This document shows positions 7,581-17,439 of a stretch of 64,000 nucleotides of DNA, one piece after another (position 1 is the stretch's first letter; each line of letters opens with the position of its first letter). The position numbers were made by a program, and so were the translations under genes. Origin of the DNA: Flavobacterium tructae. GTDB lineage: Bacteria; Bacteroidota; Bacteroidia; Flavobacteriales; Flavobacteriaceae. The stretch is from assembly GCF_002217475.1 (NCBI RefSeq), contig NZ_MUHH01000020.1, positions 79,051 through 143,050 of the forward strand, read 5' to 3'. The notes under the pieces were generated by a model. It saw only the letters and a list, made by a program, of their open reading frames with translations, ran no database searches and was not told where the DNA came from.

Positions 7581-9281
7581 ATGGCATTATCAGAACAAGA
7601 AATCATCCGAAGAGAAAAACTTCAAAACTTACGCAACTTAGGAATCAATCCTTATCCAGCTAATCTTTTTCCTGTAAATCATACTTCAAAGCAGATAAAG
7701 GAGTCATTTGAAGAAGGTAAGAAGGTGATCGTTGCGGGGCGTTTGATGAGTGTGAGAGATCAGGGAAAAGCTTGTTTTGCTGAATTGCAGGATAGTGAAG
7801 GGCGTATTCAATTGTACGTAAATCGCGATGTTTTGTGCGAAGGTGACGATAAAACGTTATACAATCAGGTTTTTAAAAAATTAACCGATTTAGGAGACTT
7901 TATCGGTATCGAAGGAGAATTGTTCACGACTCAGGTTGGAGCGAAATGTATTCGTGTGAGCGGGTTTACTTTTTTGAGTAAAACATTACGTCCGCTTCCT
8001 TTACCAAAAGTTGATGAGGACGGAAATGTACACGATGCTTTTAATGATGCTGAATTGCGTTACAGAATGCGTTATGTAGATCTAACGGTGAATCAGCATG
8101 TTAAAGAAACGTTTATCAAACGTACCAAGTTGTTTACCGCTATGCGTGGTTATTTTAACGATGCCGGATATCTTGAGGTCGACACACCGGTTTTACAATC
8201 GATTCCCGGTGGTGCTTCGGCAAGACCTTTTATTACGCACCATAATTCGCTTGATATTCCGCTTTACATGCGTATTGCAAACGAGTTGTATTTAAAAAGA
8301 TTAATTGTTGGTGGATTTGAAGGTGTTTATGAGTTTTCCAGAAACTTCCGTAATGAAGGAATGGACAGAACACATAATCCTGAGTTTACTGCAATGGAAA
8401 TATATGTAGCCTACAAGGACTACAACTGGATGATGGAATTTGCAGAAGGCTTGCTTGAGCATTGTGCGATTGCCGTAAACGGAACAAGCGAAGTTACTTT
8501 TGGTGAGCACAAAATCAACTTTAAAGCGCCTTACGCCCGTGTTACGATGACGGATTCGATCAAACATTTTACCGGTTTTGATATCTCAGGAAAAACGGAA
8601 GAAGAACTGTTTGAAGCTGCAAAAGGAATGGGAATCGAAGTTGACAAAACAATGGGGAAAGGAAAACTGATCGATGAAATTTTTGGCGCGAAATGCGAAG
8701 GAAATTACATTCAGCCTACTTTCATCACGGATTATCCAAAAGAAATGTCTCCGTTATGTAAAGAACACCGCGACAATCCAGACTTAACCGAACGTTTTGA
8801 ACTAATGGTTTGTGGTAAAGAAATTGCGAATGCTTACTCAGAATTAAACGACCCAATTGATCAGCGCGAGCGTTTTGAAGACCAAATGCGTCTGGCTGCA
8901 AAAGGTGATGATGAAGCAAACGGTATCATCGACGAGGATTTCTTAAGAGCTTTAGAATATGGTATGCCTCCAACATCAGGAATGGGTATTGGAATGGACC
9001 GTTTGATTATGTATTTAACCAATAATGCATCAATCCAGGAAGTTTTATTATTCCCGCAAATGCGTCCGGAGAAAAAACAGACTGTGGAATTATCAGACGA
9101 AGAGAAATTTATCGTTGATTTATTGAAAGGAAATGAAAACAAAATGGATCTTCAGCAACTAAAAATTACTGCTAATTTAAGCGGTAAAAAATGGGACGCT
9201 TCCATGAAAAACTTATCTAAACACGGTTTGACTAAAGTCGCTGTTGAAGGTGAGTTTAAATTTGTAGAGTTGGTAGGATAA
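7581..9281 (+). CDS. lysS: Lysyl-tRNA synthetase (class II)
   Basis: A 566-residue class II aminoacyl-tRNA synthetase that charges tRNA-Lys. The N-terminal OB-fold anticodon-binding domain (about 50-150) has VIVAGRLMSVRDQGKACFAELQD. Class II motif 2 is seen as FRNEGMDRTHNPEFTAMEIY and motif 3 as GMPPTSGMGIGMDRLIMYLT. The protein is about 60 residues longer than the E. coli enzyme. The extra C-terminal segment (about 505-566), rich in Lys with GKKWDASMKNLSKHGL, is an appendix that I believe is common in Bacteroidota LysRS; its role is not known to me. It is a single gene with its own promoter, followed by a palindromic terminator. Confidence 0.97.
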   Translation: MALSEQEIIRREKLQNLRNLGINPYPANLFPVNHTSKQIKESFEEGKKVIVAGRLMSVRDQGKACFAELQDSEGRIQLYVNRDVLCEGDDKTLYNQVFKKLTDLGDFIGIEGELFTTQVGAKCIRVSGFTFLSKTLRPLPLPKVDEDGNVHDAFNDAELRYRMRYVDLTVNQHVKETFIKRTKLFTAMRGYFNDAGYLEVDTPVLQSIPGGASARPFITHHNSLDIPLYMRIANELYLKRLIVGGFEGVYEFSRNFRNEGMDRTHNPEFTAMEIYVAYKDYNWMMEFAEGLLEHCAIAVNGTSEVTFGEHKINFKAPYARVTMTDSIKHFTGFDISGKTEEELFEAAKGMGIEVDKTMGKGKLIDEIFGAKCEGNYIQPTFITDYPKEMSPLCKEHRDNPDLTERFELMVCGKEIANAYSELNDPIDQRERFEDQMRLAAKGDDEANGIIDEDFLRALEYGMPPTSGMGIGMDRLIMYLTNNASIQEVLLFPQMRPEKKQTVELSDEEKFIVDLLKGNENKMDLQQLKITANLSGKKWDASMKNLSKHGLTKVAVEGEFKFVELVG

Positions 9282-9341
9282 TTTTTTTTAAAAATTCAAA
9301 TTTTGGAAAATCCAAATTCCAAAACTGATTTATAATAATTT

Positions 9342-9373
9342 AAGCCCGACAGGTTTTAAAAACTGTCGGGTTT
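9342..9373. terminator. CCGACAGG-type palindromic terminator after lysS
   Basis: A near-perfect inverted repeat, AAGCCCGACAGGTTTT against AAAACTGTCGGGTTT, with one unpaired base. It lies 60 bases after the lysS stop and 20 bases before the convergent lipoprotein gene. It belongs to a palindrome family with further copies at 27532-27564 and 48731-48763. Confidence 0.65.
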
Positions 9374-9392
9374 ACTATTTAATACAATTTGA

Positions 9393-9995
9393 TTAAAACG
9401 AGTACTTCTCCAACTTCTTCCCATCAATATCCAAAACCTTTGCACTTTCTCTTGAAGCGTCCTCTTTGACAACTTCCTGAACAGATGGATTTGACGGATA
9501 TTTTCCGTTTTTCAGTTTTAGAAGATGAAATTCCCCTCCACTTACAGCTATTAGATTATAAAATTTTTCAGATACTGAAGTGGTTACATAAATTGGAAAA
9601 TCAGTTACTGTAAAAGAATTAATCAGACTTCCGTCATTATTTAAAATGTATCCTGAGCAGCCACCACTTCCACAAAAATAGGAATTAGAAAAACCTACAA
9701 AATACTCCTCTTTCTGATCATTATTTAAATCAAATGCATCATAATAAAAAAACCTATCCTCTTTTGTCAGTGCTGGCAAATCTTTCTTCAGCAATACCAG
9801 AAGCTGCTTTCTGATTAACTCTAGCGTTTTATCGTCTTTTACAGGAGCCTCACTCACAGCTGCTGTTCCGGTTGCTGTTTTTGTTATGGTGTCAGTTGCA
9901 ATGGCCTCCACAACATTCTCTTTTTCTGTTTTTTCTTTATTCTGGCACGAAATCATTCCTAAAATTACAAATGCCATTAAAATTTTTCTTTTCAT
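9393..9995 (-). CDS. Hypothetical lipoprotein
   Basis: A 200-residue protein with a lipobox at ILGMISC (Cys17) and a Thr/Lys/Glu-rich linker to about residue 60. A compact C-terminal domain has FFYYDAFDLNNDQKEEYFVGFSNSYFCGSGGCSGYIL. The DLNNDQKEEYFVGF stretch resembles an FG-GAP/EF-hand-like DxNxDxxxE calcium motif. The FCGSGGCSGY loop with two cysteines suggests a disulfide. I do not recognise a characterised family. It converges on lysS and lies upstream, on the same strand, of nothing else obvious. It is expected to be anchored in the envelope. Confidence 0.8.
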   Translation of the reverse strand: MKRKILMAFVILGMISCQNKEKTEKENVVEAIATDTITKTATGTAAVSEAPVKDDKTLELIRKQLLVLLKKDLPALTKEDRFFYYDAFDLNNDQKEEYFVGFSNSYFCGSGGCSGYILNNDGSLINSFTVTDFPIYVTTSVSEKFYNLIAVSGGEFHLLKLKNGKYPSNPSVQEVVKEDASRESAKVLDIDGKKLEKYSF

Positions 9996-10051
9996 GTTTT
10001 CTCTTTTTTAATTTTTACGATTCCGTTTGAAAACCTGTCGGGTCTGTCAAT

Positions 10052-11077
10052 TTAAACTAACAAGGCAGTTTTATTTTCAATATCATTCTCTGTCAATAAA
10101 GACTTTATATTGTTAAAGGTCACCAAAGCGATCTGTGTTAGCGCTTCATTGGTAAAAAACGCCTGATGTGCGGTCACCAAAACATTTGGAAAACTCATCA
10201 AACGCTGAATCGCATCGTCCTGAATAATATCAGCCGAAAGATCTCTAAAGAATAGTTTTTCTTCCTGTTCGTAAACATCAATTCCTAAATAGCCTATTTT
10301 ACCTTCTTTCAAACCTTCGATAACAGCCGCTGTTTCAATCAAAGCTCCACGACTGGTATTGATGATCATCACGCTGTCTTTCATTAAAATAATAGACTCC
10401 TTGTTAACAATATGTTTCGTCTGATCGTTTAAAGGACAATGTAAGGAGATAATATCACTGGATTTGAAAATCTCGTCCAACGAAACAAACCGAACACCGT
10501 CTTTTTCCATTTCTGCGCTTGTTACGATATCATACGCAAGAACTTTACAGCCAAATCCTATCGCAATCTTTGCAAAAGCTTTTCCAATGTTTCCCGTTCC
10601 GATGATTCCGATGGTCTTCCCAAACAAATCAAATCCTAGTAATCCGTTTAGTGAAAAATTTTGTTCCCGAACTCTATTGTAAGCTTTATGCGTTTTTCTG
10701 TTCAGCGTTAAAATCATTGCCATTGCATGCTCTGCAACAGCCTGAGGCGAATAAGCCGGAACGCGACAAACTTTCAAATTGTACTTTTTAGCAGCATCCA
10801 AATCAACATTATTAAAACCCGCACAACGCAAAGCAATAATTTTCACTCCTTTTTCTGCCAATTGCTTCAATACAGTCTCGTTGACAATATCATTCACAAA
10901 AACACAAACAATCAATGCTTTTTCAATCAATCCAGCCGTTTGAGGATTTAATTGTGTTTCAAAGAAATCCAATTCAAACCCAAAAGCATCATTGTATTTA
11001 TTGAAGAACGTTTTATCGTAAGGCTGCGTTGAAAAAAAAGCTATTTTATTTGTATTTACTGTATCCTTTAAACTCAT
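10052..11077 (-). CDS. D-2-hydroxyacid dehydrogenase (D-lactate dehydrogenase-like)
   Basis: A 341-residue NAD-dependent 2-hydroxyacid dehydrogenase. The central Rossmann domain shows GIIGTGNIGKAFAKIAIGFG followed by YDI, the expected acidic end of strand two for NAD. The catalytic Arg lies in INTSRGALIET, the Glu in DVYEQEE and the His in VTAHQAFFTNEA. These match the D-lactate dehydrogenase (LdhA) branch, which reduces pyruvate to D-lactate in fermentation. Other D-2-hydroxyacid substrates cannot be excluded. It is on the minus strand, 56 bases from the neighbouring lipoprotein gene. I see no specific regulatory site. Confidence 0.93.
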   Translation of the reverse strand: MSLKDTVNTNKIAFFSTQPYDKTFFNKYNDAFGFELDFFETQLNPQTAGLIEKALIVCVFVNDIVNETVLKQLAEKGVKIIALRCAGFNNVDLDAAKKYNLKVCRVPAYSPQAVAEHAMAMILTLNRKTHKAYNRVREQNFSLNGLLGFDLFGKTIGIIGTGNIGKAFAKIAIGFGCKVLAYDIVTSAEMEKDGVRFVSLDEIFKSSDIISLHCPLNDQTKHIVNKESIILMKDSVMIINTSRGALIETAAVIEGLKEGKIGYLGIDVYEQEEKLFFRDLSADIIQDDAIQRLMSFPNVLVTAHQAFFTNEALTQIALVTFNNIKSLLTENDIENKTALLV

Positions 11078-11165
11078 CTTGATTACTATTTTTGAGATTT
11101 TTAACTTCCTGTTCTACTAAATTAAACAATTCTTCTGAAGTAACTTCTGATCCTGAAAAATCAAC

Positions 11166-11582
11166 TTACTTTAAATATTCTTTTCCATGTGCAACAACCA
11201 ATCCGTCTTTTGGGCAAAGACAGGAAACATCATAACCTAAACTTTTAAGAATCTCTAAACCATCTATAACTGCTACTTTATTGCCACCATTCCATCCCTT
11301 TTTCAATCCGTATAAAATGCATTCTCTGATATATTTTGGCCGGTTTAAATTGACGCTTTCGGCTTCTTTATCAGATACTCTGGTTAACACTACTCCGGTA
11401 TTTAAAGGGTTTCCAGCATACAAATCTTCCCATGTAACAAAACTGATTTTCAATGGAGTTTGTTTATGACCTTCCAGGAATATCGTTATTTCGAATGTTG
11501 CCGCTTCTGTTTCAAGTGCATATTTAGTAACGCTTTTGTACCAATAAACATTCTCTTCAACTGTAATTTTTCTTAATCCCAT
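11166..11582 (-). CDS. Hypothetical protein, 138 residues
   Basis: A small soluble protein with no signal peptide or membrane segment. It begins with MGLRKITVEENVYWYKSV and continues with alternating strands. A conserved-looking core reads NLNRPKYIRECILYGLKKGW, with GLEILKSLGYDV and a CLCPKDG turn near the C terminus. I do not recognise the family. It lies 78 bases downstream of the DUF4274-like gene on the same strand, and the two could be cotranscribed. The coding call rests on length, a clean start and its fit between neighbours. Confidence 0.72.
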   Translation of the reverse strand: MGLRKITVEENVYWYKSVTKYALETEAATFEITIFLEGHKQTPLKISFVTWEDLYAGNPLNTGVVLTRVSDKEAESVNLNRPKYIRECILYGLKKGWNGGNKVAVIDGLEILKSLGYDVSCLCPKDGLVVAHGKEYLK

Positions 11583-11660
11583 ACGTGTAAAATGTTACCC
11601 TTTGAAAAACCAAACGATCTCTTCGTCTCTCTTTTTTAGCCAAAAAATCCTTTCTGCTTG

Positions 11661-12584
11661 TTATCCTCTAAACTTCAAATGATCGGTGCTAAACAATAAT
11701 CCGATTCCGCTGTAAGGATCTCTCTTTAAATCATAAAAATTATTTACTCCCTTCATCTCTTTGTACAAATCAGAAATGATCGAAGCAGGTTGAAATCCGT
11801 CTATGGTATGATTGATAATCGTATCTGCCAAACAGGTCAACTCTTTTGTACTATTTGTGACGCCTAGATTATTTCCGGTTTCCCAATCCCAGACAATCCA
11901 CTCCCAATTGTGCTTTTTATGCATACAATCCATCCATAAATAAGACAAATTTTTAATTTTGATCTTCCCTAGTTCATTGTTTTTCCAGTATTCGACACTT
12001 TCAACAATGACGCTTACTGCTACATCTGTATTATCGTAAACAAAATCGGTTTTTGAAAGCTGAATAATCTTTATGGCATCTGCTATACGGTTGGTAATCG
12101 TTTTCAGCTCTTTTTCGTTTGGATTTCTTAAAAAAGCAAACTCAATATCTAATCGTTCGAAAGCTACTCCTTTTGTCTTAGTCAACATTTCAGACGGAAT
12201 ACCTTCAAGATTGGAATTTTCATCCACAAAACTTTCTTTAGGATCAAAGGAAAAATTCTCATCCTGATAAAAACCTGTTGTATACCTTCTTTCAATTTCC
12301 TTCAACAATTTATATTGCTCGAAATACAAATCTTCTCTTGCCTCATCTTCACTTTTAAACCTGCTAAAATAATCGGGCTGCAACAGCCAATACATACAAA
12401 GAACTGTTCCCTTATCAAGTGTTTTTTGTTTGACAATCCACTCAAAAGGTTCGATCCCATCATCATAATTCCAGTTTTGAACAAACTGATGCCACTCTGC
12501 TGCAGTTAACTTCTGATAAGACATCTCTCCGTTTACCGCTTTTAAAACCCGGTTTTTATTTTTTTTGCTAAATAATTCTTCCAT
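11661..12584 (-). CDS. DUF4274-like domain protein
   Basis: A 307-residue cytoplasmic protein. Residues about 28-75 (EWHQFVQNWNYDDGIEPFEWIVKQKTLDKGTVLCMYWLLQP) match my recollection of the DUF4274 signature: a NW-DDG turn, then a Gly-Thr helix ending in a W-rich segment. The C-terminal half has a second Trp-rich block (KHNWEWIVWDWETGNNLGV) of unknown family. DUF4274 proteins are often found among polymorphic toxin or immunity genes, but no toxin gene is seen here, so no such role is claimed. It probably shares a transcript with the 138-residue gene downstream. Confidence 0.75.
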   Translation of the reverse strand: MEELFSKKNKNRVLKAVNGEMSYQKLTAAEWHQFVQNWNYDDGIEPFEWIVKQKTLDKGTVLCMYWLLQPDYFSRFKSEDEAREDLYFEQYKLLKEIERRYTTGFYQDENFSFDPKESFVDENSNLEGIPSEMLTKTKGVAFERLDIEFAFLRNPNEKELKTITNRIADAIKIIQLSKTDFVYDNTDVAVSVIVESVEYWKNNELGKIKIKNLSYLWMDCMHKKHNWEWIVWDWETGNNLGVTNSTKELTCLADTIINHTIDGFQPASIISDLYKEMKGVNNFYDLKRDPYSGIGLLFSTDHLKFRG

Positions 12585-12825
12585 TTTTTGATTCTGATGA
12601 TAAGTGTCTCTTCTTTCTATTATGAAAACAAATTTAATTAACCTTTTCTTATAAAAACATGATAAAAAACATAGACTGACAAAACCATTATTAAAACACT
12701 AAAGGTCAAGCCATAAACCTTTTTCACTGCTAGTTTTGTTAAATAAACTATAATTACGACAAGCTCGTTAAACCTCTTTCATCCGATAAAGTCTAAATGC
12801 TATAAACAATTAAAAAACTTACCTC

Positions 12826-13263
12826 ATGAAAAAATTAATTATTGCAGCTTTCCTATTCGTTGGAATAGCGAGTTTTGCACAAGAAGCGGATCAGACTGTT
12901 CAACCACAAAGAGAGCGACTAACTCCGGAACAACGCAATGACAGACAGTTAAAAAAACTTACTTCTGAACTAAATTTAGATGCCAATCAGCAAACTCAGA
13001 TAAAACAGCTTCTGACTGACAGAAGTGCTAACGCTGAAAAGTTTAGAGAAGACCGTAAAAACAGAAAAGACAATGGTACAAAGCCAACAACAGAAGAAAA
13101 GGCTGCTTTTAAAAAACAAATAATGGATGAAAAAACGGCTAACGATACCAAAATGAAATCGATTCTAAATGCCGACCAATACAAAAAATGGACAGCTTTA
13201 CAAGACGAAAAAAAAGAAAAAGCAAAAGAGAAAGTGAGAGAATACAAAAAAGCAAATAACTAA
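12826..13263 (+). CDS. Spy/CpxP-like periplasmic protein (DUF4890-type)
   Basis: A 145-residue secreted protein. The signal peptide ends at ASFAQ (about 19). The rest is highly charged and helical: RLTPEQRNDRQLKKLTSELNLDANQQTQIKQLL, then a Lys/Glu-rich tail with LNADQYKKWTALQDEKK. The LTPEQ and LNADQY pair of helices resembles the LTxxQ motif of Spy/CpxP-type chaperones and matches the DUF4890 family common in Bacteroidota. A periplasmic chaperone or stress role is likely by family, not shown here. It converges on a metalloprotease gene, sharing a terminator. Confidence 0.8.
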   Translation: MKKLIIAAFLFVGIASFAQEADQTVQPQRERLTPEQRNDRQLKKLTSELNLDANQQTQIKQLLTDRSANAEKFREDRKNRKDNGTKPTTEEKAAFKKQIMDEKTANDTKMKSILNADQYKKWTALQDEKKEKAKEKVREYKKANN

Positions 13264-13274
13264 TATCATTCATA

Positions 13275-13304
13275 AAAAAAAGAGGCCCAAAAGCCTCTTT
13301 TTTT
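13275..13304. terminator. Bidirectional terminator
   Basis: A 12-bp perfect stem, AAAAAAAGAGGC paired with GCCTCTTTTTTT, surrounds a 6-base loop. The T-run on both strands lets it serve both the Spy-like gene (plus) and the metalloprotease gene (minus), which end on either side of it. Confidence 0.88.
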
Positions 13305-13312
13305 ATAAGTTT

Positions 13313-15787
13313 TTATTTCGGATTAAGAATTAAGTCAATTCTCTTAATGCAATCCTCGTAATGGTATTTGGTTTCTGCATTTACAGGTCTTGCTTTTGCT
13401 GCTAAAAGTGTACTTCTTAATGCATTCAATTCTCCACGAACCAGGGCTCTAACATCAGATTGTCCCACATTATAATACACCGTTGATCTGTCAGATGGCT
13501 TTATTTCTTCTGTCATTAAGGCTCCCATTCGATCAATATAGCCGCGTTGCAGGTTTCTTCTGTAAATCGTAACATTTCCTGGTGTTGCGGCTTCTTTCCA
13601 GATTCCTTTTCGTGTATCTCTTAATAAATCCAGTGCTTTGTAAGTGTCCCCTCCAAGAACTTCATTATCTACCAATCTGCCGATACGTCCAATACTAAGC
13701 AAACTATTCAACTGTCTTACCTGTAAGCTTCTGAATTTTTCTGCATAACCTGCAAAATCCGTATTCTTTAAAGTTGCCACATTTACAATCCATGTTGGAG
13801 ATGCAAAAGCATTGGCCTGAAGCCAGTTCATTGCTTCAATTTGTTTTGCTTTCGGTACTACTTCATAAACACTTCCTGCCTGATTTGGATTTTTAGTATT
13901 TTCATAAACTCCGCCAACATTCGTCACCACATGACCTACATATCGGCTCCAAACGTCCAGCATTTCTTTATACAGTTCGTCCAGATCTTCATAATTATTG
14001 GTCACGTTACTCGTCCATTCGTTTAAATGGGCTGCTACATATTCCAGGTTTTTAAGTCCATAAGTACTTGCTTTCATTGAATTATTTCCAATATCTTCGG
14101 TTTGCGAAGTAGGGTCAAAAGCACTACTTTGTTTTCCAAATTTATACAAAGGATTTCCGGCTTTGTCCAAAATCCATTTGTCCAGAGTTGCTTTTTCATC
14201 CTGAGGAGATTTTGCATTTGGAATTACTCTGTATCCCCAGTTTAAAGCATAGTGATCGTAAGCCCCCATTTTACGAATAAAACGAATATTTTTATCTCCC
14301 GGCTGCGCGATATAATTGTATCTCGCATAGTCCATTATACTGGCAGAAATTCCGTTTTGCTGAGTAAAATCACCATTTCGGTAACTTTCTACGTCATAGG
14401 CACAGCTTGCGCCCATATTATGCGGAAAACCTAAAGCATGACCCACTTCGTGAGCAATTACCATACGCATCATCTCTCCCATTTCTTCGTCGCCGGTTTG
14501 TAAAGTTCTGGCTGCTGGGTTTGCTGCTCCGGTTTCTAGTAAATATCGGTTTCTGTATGAACGTAAATGATTGTGGTACCAAATCACATCACTTTCGATT
14601 ATTTCACCGCTTCTTGGATCTGAAACACTCGGACCAACTGCATTTCGCGTGGTACTTGCAACATAACGAACAACAGAATATCGAGCATCTTCCGGACTAA
14701 AATCAGGATCTTCTTCTTTTGTCGGAGCATCTTTTGCGATAATTGCATTCTTAAATCCAGCTGTTTCAAAAGGCTTCTGCCATTCTTCTATTCCTTGTTT
14801 AATATACTTGCGTAATTTTTCAGGAGTCGCAGGATCCAAATAGTAAACGATAGGTTTTACCGGCTCAACTAGTTCTCCTCTTGCATAGGCTTCCGGATCT
14901 TTTGGTTCCAATCTCCAACGACGAATGTAGGTTTTAAGATCTGATTTTAATTCATTACTTCCGTAGTCGTACTGACTTACGGTAAACCAACCAACTCTTG
15001 GATCTGCCAGCCTGGGTTTCATTGGCACTTCAGGCAATAAAATCATCGACTGGTTCATCTGAATACTAATCGATTCTGTATCTTCCAGCATCGATGGCTT
15101 TGAAGCATTATAGGTCATATCCTGAATGACCTCAATATTCATCGGAAAACTCTTGATAGTATTAATAAAACTTCTCGAATCATCAAGTCCTTTTACTTTA
15201 TACACTTCACGCATTTCTGCCGATATTCCGCTGATAGCCTTAACATCAGTACTGTAAAATTTGGTAACATCCACAACAGTGTTGGCCGAATCTTTACTAA
15301 AAGCTACAATATCAAAAGCAAATAAAGTAGGTTCGTAGTTATTTGCTTTTACCGAAATACTAATTGGTAAGGTATCATTGGCTACTGCATTGTATGATTT
15401 TGACTTGATGAGAATTTTATCCTGAAAACGCTGCCAAACAATTAGTTGCTCATTAGTTTCTGATCCTGCATTTACATAACCGCCACCCAAATTAGAAGGC
15501 AGTTTGGATAACCTGCTCACTAAAAGCATGTCTTTGTTCAGGTATTTATTCGGAATCTCGAAATAGTATTTTTTATCGACTTTGTGTACTTTAAAAAGTC
15601 CGTCATCAGAAATAGCGTCTTTGGTGATTACCTTGCTGTAGTCTTTAATTGCTGACTCCGGTTTTTTCTCCGGCGGGGCAGCTGCCGATTCGTCTTTTTT
15701 AGATTTTTTCTTATTTGATTGTGCAAATTGAGAGGTGGGAAATAGCACAAATGCCGCTATTGTAGTTAAAATGAGAAATTTCTTCAT
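13313..15787 (-). CDS. Secreted zinc-dependent metalloprotease (DUF5117/DUF5118/DUF4953 type)
   Basis: An 824-residue protein with a signal peptide ending near QFAQ (residue 23) and a Lys/Pro-rich linker. An N-terminal DUF5118/DUF5117-type region follows. The catalytic domain has an extended metzincin-like zinc site, HEVGHALGFPH: His446, Glu447, His450 and His456. A SIMDYARYNYIA segment further on is a likely Met-turn. The layout matches a widespread Bacteroidota family annotated as zinc-dependent metalloproteases. It is expected to be periplasmic or surface-exposed; the substrate is unknown. The gene is alone on the minus strand and ends at a shared terminator. Confidence 0.92.
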   Translation of the reverse strand: MKKFLILTTIAAFVLFPTSQFAQSNKKKSKKDESAAAPPEKKPESAIKDYSKVITKDAISDDGLFKVHKVDKKYYFEIPNKYLNKDMLLVSRLSKLPSNLGGGYVNAGSETNEQLIVWQRFQDKILIKSKSYNAVANDTLPISISVKANNYEPTLFAFDIVAFSKDSANTVVDVTKFYSTDVKAISGISAEMREVYKVKGLDDSRSFINTIKSFPMNIEVIQDMTYNASKPSMLEDTESISIQMNQSMILLPEVPMKPRLADPRVGWFTVSQYDYGSNELKSDLKTYIRRWRLEPKDPEAYARGELVEPVKPIVYYLDPATPEKLRKYIKQGIEEWQKPFETAGFKNAIIAKDAPTKEEDPDFSPEDARYSVVRYVASTTRNAVGPSVSDPRSGEIIESDVIWYHNHLRSYRNRYLLETGAANPAARTLQTGDEEMGEMMRMVIAHEVGHALGFPHNMGASCAYDVESYRNGDFTQQNGISASIMDYARYNYIAQPGDKNIRFIRKMGAYDHYALNWGYRVIPNAKSPQDEKATLDKWILDKAGNPLYKFGKQSSAFDPTSQTEDIGNNSMKASTYGLKNLEYVAAHLNEWTSNVTNNYEDLDELYKEMLDVWSRYVGHVVTNVGGVYENTKNPNQAGSVYEVVPKAKQIEAMNWLQANAFASPTWIVNVATLKNTDFAGYAEKFRSLQVRQLNSLLSIGRIGRLVDNEVLGGDTYKALDLLRDTRKGIWKEAATPGNVTIYRRNLQRGYIDRMGALMTEEIKPSDRSTVYYNVGQSDVRALVRGELNALRSTLLAAKARPVNAETKYHYEDCIKRIDLILNPK

Positions 15788-16064
15788 TTACTGCAGGTTT
15801 AATGGTTATTTAATAAACAAAAATAATTTTTATCCTGAATATACGACGGAAAACCTTTTTATTAACTTTTCATTAACTACTTTGTGATTTTAGTGTTTAA
15901 GCTGCAAAACGAGGTCAAAGATTGTGAAATGTAAAATGTGAAATGCGACTATAAACCGTGACCGAAAACTGCGACTGAAAACTACAGTGAAAAAAAAGAC
16001 CCAGCTTTACTAAAAAAACTGAGCCTTCGATTGAAAAAAAATATATACTTTAAATTTCTAAGAT

Positions 16065-17351
16065 TTAAAAAGTCTTCGAAACTTTATCGATCGCATTGAT
16101 TGTAAAATCCAAGTCTTCATAAGTTAGCGCATCGGTAATAAACCAGGTTTCATACGCCGATGGGGCAATATAAACACCTTCTTGCAACAAGCCGTGGAAG
16201 AATTTCTTAAACGTTTCATTATCGCCTTTCGCAGCAGTTTGAAAATCAACAACCGGATCTGCATCAAAGTGAACAGAAATCATCGATCCTACTCTATTGA
16301 TGGTAAAAATAACATTATTGGCTTTTAAAACCCTGTCGATTCCAGCTTCTAAATAAGCTGTTTTTTCTTCTAAACGAGTAAAGATTGCCGGATCATTATT
16401 TAGTGCCTGTAACATTGCCAAACCTGCAGCCATTGCCAGAGGATTACCTGACAATGTTCCTGCCTGATATACCGGGCCAAGCGGTGCCAAGTAATTCATG
16501 ATTTCTTCGCGGGCTGCAAAAGCACCTACGGGTAAGCCTCCACCAATTACTTTTCCGAAAGTCACAATATCCGCATTGATGTTGTACAATTCCTGAACTC
16601 CTCCACGAGCCAGACGGAAGCCTGTCATTACCTCATCAAAAATCAGTAAAATTCCGTTTGCCGTACACAATTCTCTTAAGCCTTCCAGAAAACCTTTTTG
16701 AGGTGGAATACATCCCATATTTCCGGCAACAGCTTCGATAATAATGGCAGCGATTTCACCTTTATTAGCTTCGATTAAAGTTTTTACATTCTCTAAATCG
16801 TTGTATTTTGCCAATAAAGTATCTTTTGCAGTTCCTTCCGTAACTCCGGGGCTGTTTGGTGATCCGAATGTCACGGCACCACTTCCCGCCTGAATCAAAA
16901 ATGAATCAGAATGTCCGTGGTAACAGCCTGCAAATTTTATGATTTTATCTCTTTTTGTAAATCCGCGAGCCAAACGAATAGCACTCATACAAGCCTCTGT
17001 ACCTGAATTTACAAATCTTATTTTATCAATATTCGGAACCATAGAAACCGCTAAAGCAGCAATCTCCGTTTCTAATTCCGTTGGCATACCAAATGAAGTT
17101 CCCAGTTTTGCTTTTTCGATTACCGCATCCACAACTGGCTGAAAAGCATGCCCTAAGACCATTGGCCCCCATGAATTGATATAGTCGATTAATTTATTTC
17201 CGTCTTCGTCATACAAATAAGCACCCTTGGCACTTTTTACAAAAATTGGAGTTCCACCAACCGCTTTAAATGCTCTTACCGGTGAATTTACTCCTCCCGG
17301 AATTACTTTTTCTGCTTCAGCAAAAAGCTGACTACTTCTTTTATAAATCAT
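16065..17351 (-). CDS. hemL: Glutamate-1-semialdehyde 2,1-aminomutase
   Basis: A 428-residue PLP enzyme that turns glutamate-1-semialdehyde into 5-aminolevulinate in the C5 route to haem. Visible marks are the N-terminal [36 protein letters not shown] at 115-130, CYHGHSD at 143-149, [10 protein letters not shown] at 237-246 and the PLP lysine Lys267 in [11 protein letters not shown]. Length equals the family norm. No other haem gene is adjacent. The upstream spacer holds a heptamer repeat of ATTTTAG type, directly before the start codon. Confidence 0.97.
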   Translation of the reverse strand: MIYKRSSQLFAEAEKVIPGGVNSPVRAFKAVGGTPIFVKSAKGAYLYDEDGNKLIDYINSWGPMVLGHAFQPVVDAVIEKAKLGTSFGMPTELETEIAALAVSMVPNIDKIRFVNSGTEACMSAIRLARGFTKRDKIIKFAGCYHGHSDSFLIQAGSGAVTFGSPNSPGVTEGTAKDTLLAKYNDLENVKTLIEANKGEIAAIIIEAVAGNMGCIPPQKGFLEGLRELCTANGILLIFDEVMTGFRLARGGVQELYNINADIVTFGKVIGGGLPVGAFAAREEIMNYLAPLGPVYQAGTLSGNPLAMAAGLAMLQALNNDPAIFTRLEEKTAYLEAGIDRVLKANNVIFTINRVGSMISVHFDADPVVDFQTAAKGDNETFKKFFHGLLQEGVYIAPSAYETWFITDALTYEDLDFTINAIDKVSKTF

Positions 17352-17355
17352 TATG

Positions 17356-17397
17356 ATTTTAGATTTTAGATTTCTGAATTTAGATTTTAGATTTTAA
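17356..17397. repeat. Heptamer array upstream of hemL
   Basis: Six 7-bp steps: ATTTTAG, ATTTTAG, ATTTCTG, AATTTAG, ATTTTAG, ATTTTAA. The array begins 4 bases upstream of the hemL start codon. It resembles the other short periodic arrays of this window. Confidence 0.6.
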
Positions 17398-17439
17398 CGA
17401 ATTCGAACCAAAACTGAAAACTGTTACTGAGACGGAACA

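Noticed and set aside
8098..9142. Several 60-93 codon ORFs in other frames of lysS
   Set aside because: Overlap a highly conserved gene in full and have no features of their own.
15900..15995. Repetitive GAAAACTGCGACTGAAAACT-like stretch upstream of the metalloprotease gene
   Set aside because: It has loose 13-bp and 7-bp periodicity but no clean unit count, so I did not list it as an array.
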